Shown piece after piece: positions 52,396-60,105 of a stretch of 64,000 nucleotides of DNA. This stretch comes from Neoroseomonas alkaliterrae. Lineage in GTDB: Bacteria > Pseudomonadota > Alphaproteobacteria > Acetobacterales > Acetobacteraceae. The first letter of the stretch is position 1, and every line of letters starts with the position of its first letter. Position numbers and translations under genes: made by a program. The notes below the pieces were generated by a model. It was not told the DNA's origin. It ran no database searches and worked only from the letters and a program-made list of their open reading frames with translations. The DNA lies in NCBI RefSeq assembly GCF_014199195.1, contig NZ_JACIJE010000004.1, positions 62,001 to 126,000 on the forward strand, given 5' to 3'.

Positions 52396-55068
52396 TTGCC
52401 CGCGACGGCGCGGGCGATCATGCTGCGGCGCAGGATGCTGCCGAGCCTGCACGCGCCCCGGCGGGGGGGCTTCCGCGACACGGCGCTGCTGCGGCCGGGC
52501 AGCGTGGTGCTGGTCGCGGCCGACGGCAGCGCCGAGGCGCCGGTGCTGGCGCGCAATCTCGCAGCGGGGGGGTTCCGGGGCCGGCTGATGGCCGTGGGCC
52601 CGGCCTGGCCGGGCTTGGAATCCTTCCCCGATATCGCTGCGCTGCCCGCAACACCCGACCTCGCCGTGCTCTGCCTGCCACCACCCGCACTCGCGGCGGC
52701 GATGCGCGCCCTGGCGGAGAAGGGCTGCCATGCCGCCATGGTGCCGGGGCCCGCGCCGGACCTCGGGGCGCTGGAGGCGGCAACGGGGGTGCGGGCGCTC
52801 GGGCAGGGTTCCTTCGGCGTGGCGGTGCCGGGGATCGGGCTGAACGCCACGCTTTCGCACATCCCGATCGGGAAGGGGCGGCTCGGCCTCGTGACGCAAT
52901 CCTCGGCCATCGCGCGGGCGGTGCTGGACTGGGCGGCGGCGGAGAGCGTGGGCTTCAGCCATGTCGTCGGCATCGGCGGCAACCACGGCATCGGCTTCGC
53001 GGCGATCCTCGACTGGCTGGCGCGGGACCCGGGGACGGGGGCGATCCTGCTCGACCTGCGCCGCATCCGGAACCGGCGGATGTTCGTCTCGGCGGCGCGG
53101 GCGGCGGCGCGGACGCGGCCGGTGGTGGCGCTGCGCGCGGGCGGGCGGCTGGCCGACGCCTCGGGTGAGGCGGATGCGGTGATGGAGGCGGCGCTGCGCC
53201 GCGCGGGGGTGCTGCGCGTGGCGGGGCTCGAGGACCTCTTCGCCGCGGCCGAGACGCTGGCGCGGGTCCGCGTGCCGATGCGCGCCGGGCGGCCCGGGTC
53301 GGGGGACCGCATCGCGGTGGTGACGAACGGCGTCGGGCTCGGCGTGCTGGCCTCGGATGCGGCGCTGACGGGCGGGGCGCGGCTCGCGGCGCTTTCGGGG
53401 CCGGAGGTTGCCGCGCTCGCGCTCGGGCTGCCGGAGGGCGTCGGCGGGGCCAACCCGCTGGTGCTCGGCCCCGGGGAGGCGGTGCGGCTGGGCGAGGCGG
53501 CGGCGATGCTCGCCGCGCTGCCGGAGGTGGATGCGGTGGTGGCGCTGCACGCGCCCACGCCCGAGGCGGACCCCGATGTGGTGCGCGAGGCGCTGGCCGC
53601 GGCGGTGAGGGCCAACCGGGGGGCGCCGATCCTGGTCGGCTGGCCCGGCCAGGCGACGGCGGGGCCGCAGCGGGCGCGGCTGGCCGAGGCCGGTGTCGCC
53701 GCCTTCCCCACGCCCGAGGCGGCCGTGCGCGGCGTGCTCCATCTGGTGCAGGACCGGCGCAACCGCGCCGCGGCGGCGGAACTGCCGGCGCGGGAGGTGC
53801 TGGAACTCGCCCCCGACAGGTCGCGGGTCGAGAGCATCTTGGCTGCCGTGCGCGCCGCCGGCCGGCTCGACCTGACCGAGGAGGAGGCGCTGGCGGTGCT
53901 CGCCGCCTATGGGCTGCCGACGGTGCCGGGGCGGGCCGTGGCGGGGCCGGAGGAGGCGGCGGATGCCGCGGCGATGCTGGGCTTCCCCGTGGTGCTGAAG
54001 GTGCTGAGCCCGGACATCGCGCGCAAGACGGAGGTGGGGGGCGTCGTGCTCGGCCTCGGCTCGGCGGCGGCGGTGCGGCAGGCGGCGGTGGCGATGGCCG
54101 CGCGCGTCGCGGCGGCGCGGCCCGGGGCGCGCATCACCGGTTTCCTGGTGCAGCGCCAGGCCGGGCGGGGGCAGGAGCTGCGCCTCAGGCTCGGCGAGGA
54201 TGCGATGTTCGGCCCCTGGATCGCCTTCGGCCGTGGCGGGACGGCGGCGGAGATCGACCCCGATGAGGGCTTCGACCTGCCGCCGCTGAACCTGCCGCTC
54301 GCGCACGCGCTGATCCGGCGCACGCGCACGGCGCGGCTGCTGGCCGGCTGGCGGGACCATCCGCCGGCGAACATCCCGGCGATCGCGGATGCGCTGGTGC
54401 GGCTGTCGCAGATCGCGGTGGATTTCCCCGCGATCCGCACGGTCGGGATCAACCCGCTGGTCGCGGACGGGGAAGGGGTGATGGCGCTCGACGCCTCCAT
54501 CGCGCTGCGGCCGGAGGGCGAGCGCGGCTTCCTCGCGATCCCGCCCTATCCGTCCGACCTCGCGCGGCCCTGGCGGGGCAGGGACGGGCGCGAGGTGATG
54601 GTGCGGCCGATCCGCCCCGAGGATGCGGAGGCCCATGCCGAGGCCTTCCGGCGGCTGAGCGCGGAGGACATCCGCTACCGCTTCTTCTCGGCGCTGGCGG
54701 AACTGAGCCCGGAGCAGATCGCGCGGCTGACGCAGATCGACTACGACCGGGAGATGGCCTTCGTGGCGGTGGAGCGCGGCCCCGCCGGTGCGGACCGCAC
54801 CGTGGGGGTGGCGCGCCTGATCCGCGAGCCGGGCGGGGAGCGCGGGGAGTTCGCGGTGATCGTGGACCCGGCCTGGAAGGGGCAGGGCCTCGCGCGGCAC
54901 CTGATGGAGCGGCTGTTCGACTGGGGCCGCGCGACCGGGCTCGCGGAGATCGAGGGCAGCGTGCTGGCGGAGAACCGGCCGATGATCGCCTTCGTGCGGG
55001 CGCTGGGCTTCAGCGTGCAGCCGAGCGCGGAGGACCCCGAGGTGGTGGTGGCGCGCAAGCGGCTGTGA
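52396..55068 (+). CDS. Acyl-CoA synthetase (NDP-forming)-like / GNAT acetyltransferase fusion (Pat-like)
   Basis: An 890-residue protein with a CoA-binding and succinyl-CoA ligase-like half (about 1-470), an ATP-grasp domain (about 485-710; FPVVLKVLSPDIARKTEVGGV) and a C-terminal GNAT domain (about 735-885; IVDPAWKGQGLARHLMERL). This is the plan of protein lysine acetyltransferases of the Pat/PatZ type that control acetyl-CoA synthetase. The first glycine motif is degenerate (VVLVAADGSAE). The chosen start is TTG 52396 behind AAGGGGG; ATG 52420 is the alternative. It is divergent from an esterase gene. Confidence 0.88.
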   Translation: MPATARAIMLRRRMLPSLHAPRRGGFRDTALLRPGSVVLVAADGSAEAPVLARNLAAGGFRGRLMAVGPAWPGLESFPDIAALPATPDLAVLCLPPPALAAAMRALAEKGCHAAMVPGPAPDLGALEAATGVRALGQGSFGVAVPGIGLNATLSHIPIGKGRLGLVTQSSAIARAVLDWAAAESVGFSHVVGIGGNHGIGFAAILDWLARDPGTGAILLDLRRIRNRRMFVSAARAAARTRPVVALRAGGRLADASGEADAVMEAALRRAGVLRVAGLEDLFAAAETLARVRVPMRAGRPGSGDRIAVVTNGVGLGVLASDAALTGGARLAALSGPEVAALALGLPEGVGGANPLVLGPGEAVRLGEAAAMLAALPEVDAVVALHAPTPEADPDVVREALAAAVRANRGAPILVGWPGQATAGPQRARLAEAGVAAFPTPEAAVRGVLHLVQDRRNRAAAAELPAREVLELAPDRSRVESILAAVRAAGRLDLTEEEALAVLAAYGLPTVPGRAVAGPEEAADAAAMLGFPVVLKVLSPDIARKTEVGGVVLGLGSAAAVRQAAVAMAARVAAARPGARITGFLVQRQAGRGQELRLRLGEDAMFGPWIAFGRGGTAAEIDPDEGFDLPPLNLPLAHALIRRTRTARLLAGWRDHPPANIPAIADALVRLSQIAVDFPAIRTVGINPLVADGEGVMALDASIALRPEGERGFLAIPPYPSDLARPWRGRDGREVMVRPIRPEDAEAHAEAFRRLSAEDIRYRFFSALAELSPEQIARLTQIDYDREMAFVAVERGPAGADRTVGVARLIREPGGERGEFAVIVDPAWKGQGLARHLMERLFDWGRATGLAEIEGSVLAENRPMIAFVRALGFSVQPSAEDPEVVVARKRL

Positions 55069-55288
55069 CGCGCCGGGGCGAGGGCTTCGCCGTCCCGCCT
55101 GGCGGCGTGGCGCGTGCGGCCGATTCCCGGCCGACAACGGATCATCCGCGGCTGCCCGCAGGGTGGCAGGACGAGGCTTGGCTCGCGGACGCCGCACCCG
55201 CCCCGCGCGCGATGCCGGCCGGCGAAGGGCCAGACCATTCGCGCGCCGGTCCGGGGCAGGCGGTTGCGGGCCGTCGGCCCGCCCGTGG

Positions 55289-56167
55289 TCAGCCGCCGGC
55301 CAGCGTCTTGACCAGGGCGCGCAGGCGGGCGGCGGCCTCGGGGCCCTTGAGGGCGTCGCGCCAGGCGGCCTCGGCGACGCGCTGGTGGGTGCCCACCGCC
55401 TCGTCCGCGGCGGTGATGAAGGAGACTCCGGTCGTCGCCGTGGGATGGGCATCGGCGGCGAAGGCGCTGCCCACGACATGGGCGCGTTCGCGCCCGCGCA
55501 TCACCATGAAGGAGGCGGAGGGCTCGGGGCCGGAGATCAGGCCGATCTGCAGGCCGATCGGCACGCTTTCCATGTGCTCGGCGATGGCCTCGGCCTCGGC
55601 GCGGGCGGCGAGGCGGCAGCGCATCCGCGCACGGTCGGAGACGGCGAGCCCCGCGGCGACGCCGTCGGTCAGCATGCGGGCGATCGCGCCTTCGGAGAGG
55701 ATGGCGATGATGTTCGGCTTGCGGGAGAGGTGCAGGCGCTTGCGCGCGGTCAGCAGGCCGAGCATCTGCTCGGTCTGGGTGCGCGCGAGGAGGCGGTCGG
55801 GGGAGGCGTCGGCGACCTCGGTCCAGGCCTCGGCCAGCGCGCCGTCGAAGGCGTCTGTGGTCACGGGGTAGCAGAGGGCGCCGCCGACCTGGAGCACCTG
55901 GTCGGACTGCTCCTCGACCTGGCGGAGCCGCTCCTGGAAGGCGGCGGGGCGGCCGAAATACTCGACGCCGATGCCGAGCAGCGAGAGCGGCGAGATCTTG
56001 AGCAGTTCGGCCAGCCGCCGGATCGTGTCCAGCTTGATGACCTCGCCCTTCTCGTAGCGATAGAGGGCGGCGCGCGAGACGCCGAGGCGGGCGGCGATCT
56101 CCTCGGCGCGCAGGCCGGATTCGAGACGGTAGGCCCGCAATTGCTGGCCGATTTCGGCGAAACGCAT
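55289..56167 (-). CDS. XRE-family transcriptional regulator
   Basis: A 292-residue regulator with an N-terminal XRE helix-turn-helix (about residues 7-60: LRAYRLESGLRAEEIAARLGVSRAALYRYEKGEVIKLDTI, here split by its turn) and a long C-terminal sensing region without recognised domain. A GGAGAG ribosome site precedes the ATG. The 220 bases downstream hold no gene. The upstream, AT-richer spacer may contain its own operator (56228-56245). Its location beside glxR and hyi suggests, but does not prove, a role in glyoxylate metabolism. Confidence 0.87.
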   Translation of the reverse strand: MRFAEIGQQLRAYRLESGLRAEEIAARLGVSRAALYRYEKGEVIKLDTIRRLAELLKISPLSLLGIGVEYFGRPAAFQERLRQVEEQSDQVLQVGGALCYPVTTDAFDGALAEAWTEVADASPDRLLARTQTEQMLGLLTARKRLHLSRKPNIIAILSEGAIARMLTDGVAAGLAVSDRARMRCRLAARAEAEAIAEHMESVPIGLQIGLISGPEPSASFMVMRGRERAHVVGSAFAADAHPTATTGVSFITAADEAVGTHQRVAEAAWRDALKGPEAAARLRALVKTLAGG

Positions 56168-56227
56168 GGCACTCTCCGCGGGGGAACGGTCAAAAGACCT
56201 TAACGAAGTTCAAGACGTTTTTCGAGA

Positions 56228-56245
56228 CGAAATCTCATTCCCCGC
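56228..56245 (-). promoter_or_regulatory. AT-richer regulator upstream region with a motif shared with 2621-2638
   Basis: An 18-base stretch beginning CGAAATCT and ending TCCCCGC resembles the stretch at 2621-2638 at 15 of 18 positions. Both are preceded by a block with AAGAC and TTTCGAG. It lies about 60 bases before the XRE gene start and could be an operator or promoter part. This is suggestive only. Confidence 0.3.
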
Positions 56246-56395
56246 TTCGGCGTATCGTAATCCGTTCCAGGCGCGTGGCCGTTGCCGCGCCGGTGGCCCT
56301 GCGGGCGCGGCGGGGGGGGGCGCCGCGCGCGCGGTTCCATGGCCGCGACCTGCGGGATCGGGGATGCGCGCGCGGAGCCTGCGACGCCGATGGGC

Positions 56396-56424
56396 GGCGG
56401 GCGAGGGCCGGAGCCCCGCCCGCC
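56396..56424 (-). terminator. Hairpin just after glxR
   Basis: Arms GGCGGGC and GCCCGCC (7 bp) lie six bases beyond the glxR stop on its transcribed strand, with a partly complementary inner loop. It is a plausible transcript end, without U-tract. Confidence 0.4.
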
Positions 56425-56429
56425 GGGCA

Positions 56430-57314
56430 TCAGCCCTCCTCGGCGACCTTGTGCGCGGCGAGCGTCTCCAGCGCCTTGACCAGCCCCGAATGGTCGAGGT
56501 CGGCCCCGCCGGCGGCCGCGACCGCGGAGAAGAGCTGCTGGGTCGAGGCGGTGTTGGGCAGCGCCACGCCGAGGTCCCGCCCCGCCTGCAGCGCGAGGTT
56601 CAGGTCCTTCTGGTGCAGCCTGATGCGGAAGCCGGGGGCGAAGGTGCGCTTGATCATGCGCTCCCCGTGCAGTTCGAGGATGCGGGAGGTGGCGAGCCCG
56701 CCCATCAGCGCCTGGCGCACCTTGGCCGGGTCGGCACCCGCCTTGGAGGCGAAGGTCAGCGCCTCGGCCACCGCCTCGATGGTGAGCGCGACGATGATCT
56801 GGTTGGCGACCTTGCAGGTCTGCCCCGCGCCGACCGGGCCGACCAGGGTGATGTTCTTGCCCATCGCCTCGAAGAGCGGCCTGGCGCGGGCGAAGGCGGC
56901 CTCGGTCCCGCCGCACATGATGGTGAGGCTCGCCTGCTTCGCGCCCACCTCGCCGCCGGAGACGGGGGCATCCACGTAGTCGCCACCGAGGGCCGCGATC
57001 CGTTCGGCGAACTGCTTGGTGGCGGTCGGGCTGATCGAGGACATGTCGATCAACAGCGTGCCGGGCTTCAGCCCCTCGGCCACGCCGCCCGCGCCGAACA
57101 GCACCGCCTCCACATCCGGCGTGTCGGGGACCATGAGGATCACGGCCTCCGCCCCGGCGGCGGCGGTGCGGGCATCGGGGGCGACGGCGAAGTTGGCGCG
57201 GTCCTCGGCGGTGAGGCTGCGGCGCTCGACGACCGTGATATCGTGGCCCGCGGCCTTGAGGTGCCCGGCCATGGGGCGGCCCATGATGCCGAGGCCGATG
57301 AACGCGATCTTCAT
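56430..57314 (-). CDS. glxR: 2-hydroxy-3-oxopropionate (tartronate semialdehyde) reductase
   Basis: The 294-residue protein is a beta-hydroxyacid dehydrogenase: NAD(P)-binding IGLGIMGRPMAGHLKAAGH at residues 6-24, substrate-binding DAPVSGGEVGAKQASLT near 118, and the catalytic Lys in GQTCKVANQI near 170. Close spacing to a hydroxypyruvate isomerase gene supports assignment to the glyoxylate carboligase route, reducing tartronate semialdehyde to glycerate. 3-hydroxyisobutyrate dehydrogenase is the main alternative. The start at 57314 is the ATG directly before KIAFIG. Confidence 0.9.
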   Translation of the reverse strand: MKIAFIGLGIMGRPMAGHLKAAGHDITVVERRSLTAEDRANFAVAPDARTAAAGAEAVILMVPDTPDVEAVLFGAGGVAEGLKPGTLLIDMSSISPTATKQFAERIAALGGDYVDAPVSGGEVGAKQASLTIMCGGTEAAFARARPLFEAMGKNITLVGPVGAGQTCKVANQIIVALTIEAVAEALTFASKAGADPAKVRQALMGGLATSRILELHGERMIKRTFAPGFRIRLHQKDLNLALQAGRDLGVALPNTASTQQLFSAVAAAGGADLDHSGLVKALETLAAHKVAEEG

Positions 57315-57420
57315 TGGGGTCTCTCCATTCACCTGGGCGCCACGGACGCGGCGCCGGAACCGACTGGCGGGGGGCGAGACATAGCCGAGGGTGGGGTGGA
57401 GGAACATGCCGCGCCCGGGC

Positions 57421-57456
57421 GACTCGAACGGCTGCAAAAAAATCCGTGGTCGAGTC
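57421..57456. promoter_or_regulatory. Inverted repeat between divergent glxR and exported-protein genes
   Basis: Perfect arms GACTCGA (57421-57427) and TCGAGTC (57450-57456) are separated by 22 bases containing an A7 run. The spacing is about three helical turns centre to centre, suitable for a dimeric regulator bridging two half-sites. It lies between divergent genes. Confidence 0.35.
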
Positions 57457-57499
57457 AATGACCGTGATGGTAGATATCCCCAGCAGCATGGTCCAAAAA

Positions 57500-58084
57500 A
57501 TGGCGAAGTGCCCATTTTCGCGAATGCGCGCGGCGGCGATGGCCGGGCTGGCCGGGCTGGCGCTCGGCCTCGCCACGACGCCCGCCTCGGCGCAGGACAG
57601 CTTCGTGCGCGTCACCGATCCGGGGTCGGGGCGGCCGGTGCTCTCGGTGCTCGGTTCGGGCCTCGGCATGGACTATGCCGCGCTGGTGCTGGAGATGGGC
57701 TGCCCCTCCGGGCCGGCCTGGACGGTCGAGGTCGCGGGGCTGCAGGCCCCGCGGGGCAGCCCGGTCGCCTTCGGCTTCTCCGATGCGGCGGGGCGCTGGG
57801 CCGGGGTGTCGCCGGCCGCCGTGGCCTTCGGCGAGGACCGGGTGAGCGTGCGGCTCGACCGCGGCGCCTTCCGCGCCGCGCTCGCCCGCGCCCGTGCGGC
57901 CGAGCCCGGCGCCGCGGCGGCCGAGGCCCGCATCGTGATCGGCGAGCAGATCGGCGTCGCGGTGAACCGCGAGGCGCTGGTGCGCGAGATGACGGCCTTC
58001 GCGCGCGACTGCGCGCTTGCCGCCGCGGATCCGCCCGGCCCGTCGGCGGAGCGCGCCCCCGGCCCTCAGGCCGCGCGCCGGTAG
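57500..58084 (+). CDS. Exported protein of unknown function
   Basis: From ATG 57500 the product is 194 residues: a signal peptide (MAKCPFSRMRAAAMAGLAGLA to ASA, cleavage near residue 33), then a mature part with two cysteines (EMGCPSG and RDCALA) likely to form a disulfide. Further ATGs at 57458, 57467, 57488 and 57524 are possible starts, and no clear ribosome site distinguishes them. No family is recognised. It is antiparallel to hyi, overlapping its 3' end by 19 bases, and interrupts what is otherwise a hyi-glxR gene pair. Confidence 0.65.
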   Translation: MAKCPFSRMRAAAMAGLAGLALGLATTPASAQDSFVRVTDPGSGRPVLSVLGSGLGMDYAALVLEMGCPSGPAWTVEVAGLQAPRGSPVAFGFSDAAGRWAGVSPAAVAFGEDRVSVRLDRGAFRAALARARAAEPGAAAAEARIVIGEQIGVAVNREALVREMTAFARDCALAAADPPGPSAERAPGPQAARR

Positions 58085-58851
58085 GGCGCGAACCAGCCGA
58101 GGCCCGCCGTCGTCTCCCCGGCCGGGCGGTATTCGCAGCCGATCCAGCCCCGGAAGCCGAGTTCGTCGATCCGGCGGAACACGAAGGGCCAGTTCACCTC
58201 CCCCGTGCCGGGCTCGTTGCGGCCCGGATTGTCGGCCACCTGCATGTGGGCGATCAGCGGCAGGTGCTTCTCCACGCGCTTGACGATGTCCCCCTCGGTG
58301 ATCTGGCAGTGGTAGAGGTCGAATTGCATCCCGACCTTCTCCGGCCCGACGGCGTTGATGATCGCCGCCGCCTGGTCGGTGGTGTTGAGGAAGAAGCCGG
58401 GGATGTCGCGGTGGTTGATCGGCTCGATCACCGGTTTCACGCCCGCCTTGGCGCATTCCTCCGCCGCCCAGGCGAGGTTGGCGCCATAGACCGCGGTCAG
58501 CGTGTCATGCGGCACGCCCTCGGGCTTGAGGCCGGCCATGACGTGCAGGCGCGGGCAGGACAGCGCGGCGCAGTAGTCGAGCGCCTTGAGGATGGCGTCG
58601 CGGAACTCGGCCTGGCGGCCGGGCAGGGCGGCCATGCCGCGCTCGCCCTTCGCCCAGTCCCCCGGGGGCGCGTTGAAGAGCACCTGCCTGAGGCCGTTGT
58701 CCCTGAGGCGCGTGGCGATCTCGGCGGCGGGGAACTCGTAGGGGAAGAGGAACTCCACCGCCTCGAAGCCGGCCCGGGCGGCGAGCGCGAAGCGGTCGAG
58801 GAAGGGCGCCTCGTTGAACATCATGGACAGGTTCGCGGCGAAACGCGGCAT
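58066..58851 (-). CDS. hyi: Hydroxypyruvate isomerase
   Basis: The 261-residue TIM-barrel protein starts MPRFAANLSMMFNEAPFLDRF, the family's typical beginning. It carries the metal-site segments: EPINHRDIPGFFLNT near residue 142 (Glu and neighbours), GMQFDLYHCQITEGD near residue 173 (Asp, His), HMQVADNPGRNEPGTGE near residue 200 and a late GCEYRPAG. It interconverts hydroxypyruvate and tartronate semialdehyde. Together with glxR it fits glyoxylate assimilation; gcl is not in the window. Confidence 0.92.
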   Translation of the reverse strand: MPRFAANLSMMFNEAPFLDRFALAARAGFEAVEFLFPYEFPAAEIATRLRDNGLRQVLFNAPPGDWAKGERGMAALPGRQAEFRDAILKALDYCAALSCPRLHVMAGLKPEGVPHDTLTAVYGANLAWAAEECAKAGVKPVIEPINHRDIPGFFLNTTDQAAAIINAVGPEKVGMQFDLYHCQITEGDIVKRVEKHLPLIAHMQVADNPGRNEPGTGEVNWPFVFRRIDELGFRGWIGCEYRPAGETTAGLGWFAPYRRAA

Positions 58852-58955
58852 GGCGGCGGGATCCTCGTGGCCTGACGAAAGGGGGCGGAGGCTAGCGGCG
58901 CGCGGGGCGCGCGGCCAGCCTCGCGCCCGGGGCCGGGCTGGGGCAGGATCGCGCC

Positions 58956-60045
58956 ATGGCCATGGACACCCCGCGCGTGGCGCGGATCATCGGGATCGCG
59001 GCGCTGGCGGCACTCGGCGTCGCCTGCCTTCTGGTGCTGCGGCCCTTCGTCTCGGCGCTGCTCTGGGCGGTCATCCTCGCCTTCTCGACCTGGCCGGTCT
59101 TCGCCTTCCTCCGCGAAAGGCTGCGCCTGCCCGCCGGCGTCGCGGCGGGGGTGATGGTGGCGGCGCTGTTCGTGCTGGTGGGCCTGCCCATCGCGCTCGC
59201 CACGCCGACCAGCCGGGAGGAGATCGCCTCCCTGCAGGCGAGCTTCGAGGCGCTGCTGGTGCGCGGCCTGCCCGAGCTCGGCGCCTGGCTCTCGGGGCTG
59301 CCGGTGGTCGGGCCCTGGGTGCAGGACTGGATCGGGGAGGGCGAGTTCGACCTGCTCGGCCTGACGGGGCTGCTCAGGCCCCATGCGGGGGTCATCACGC
59401 AGCAGGCGGTCGCGCTGCTGCTCGCGGCGCTGTCGGGGCTCGCGGAGCTGCTGCTCGCGATCCTCTTCGCCTTCTTCTTCTACCGCGACGGCCCCGCCAT
59501 GGCCGCGCGGGCGGAGGCGCTGCTCGCGCGGCTGGGCGGCGGCATGGGCGCGCGCATGCTGCGACTGAGCGCGGATGTGACGCGCGGCGTGGTCTGGGGG
59601 CTGGTGGGCACGGCGGTGGCGCAGGGCGTGCTGACCACGATCGGTCTCGCCGTCGCGGGCGTGCCGCAGCCGGTGCTGCTCGGCGTGGTCGCGGGGGTGA
59701 TTTCGATCTTCCCGGTGGGCGCGCCGCTGGTCTGGATCCCCGCGAGCCTGTGGCTCTTCACCCAAGGCGAGACGGGATGGGGGATCTTCATGGCGCTCTA
59801 TGGGGGGCTCGTGATCTCCTCGGTGGACAACATCATCCGGCCCTGGGCGATCGCGCGCGGGGCGCGGCTGCCGCTGCTGCTGACCCTGCTCGGGGCGGTG
59901 GGCGGCGTCTTCGCCTTCGGCTTCCTCGGGCTGTTCCTGGGCCCCGTGGTGCTGGCGGTGGGCTTCACGCTCGTGCTGGAATTCGCCGGCCAGGCGCCGG
60001 GGGAGGGGCAGACCCCTTCCCCCCCCGCCGGCCGGCGGCCTATAG
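58956..60045 (+). CDS. AI-2E family transporter, 3' end affected by an apparent indel
   Basis: The first 350 or so residues form an intact AI-2E family permease with about eight membrane segments, including LAILFAFFFYRDGP near residue 170 and VVAGVISIFPVGAPLVWIPA near 246. As written, the frame has no stop near the expected length and runs to 60833, overlapping the next gene by more than 700 bases in another frame. Dropping one base of the C8 tract at 60019-60026 would end it at TAG 60043-60045 at about 363 residues, the family norm. I therefore give 60045 as the likely end. Confidence 0.7.
59999..60026 (+). terminator. G/A-rich hairpin at the end of the AI-2E family gene
   Basis: GGGGGAGGGG pairs with CCCCTTCCCCC (one bulged T) around loop CAGA and continues into the C8 tract. 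It resembles the hairpins at 39150 and 51345. The C-tract is where the transporter frame appears to be disturbed. Confidence 0.4.
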
Positions 60046-60105
60046 GCGCCGCCTTCTGGGAGCAGCCGGGCCGGTTGACCGGTGCCGGAACGAGGGGAGA
60101 TCACG

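Noticed and set aside
52327-55479. Open frame of 1050 codons on the minus strand
   Set aside because: Antisense to the synthetase/acetyltransferase gene, with Arg/His/Pro-biased sequence and no recognisable domain.
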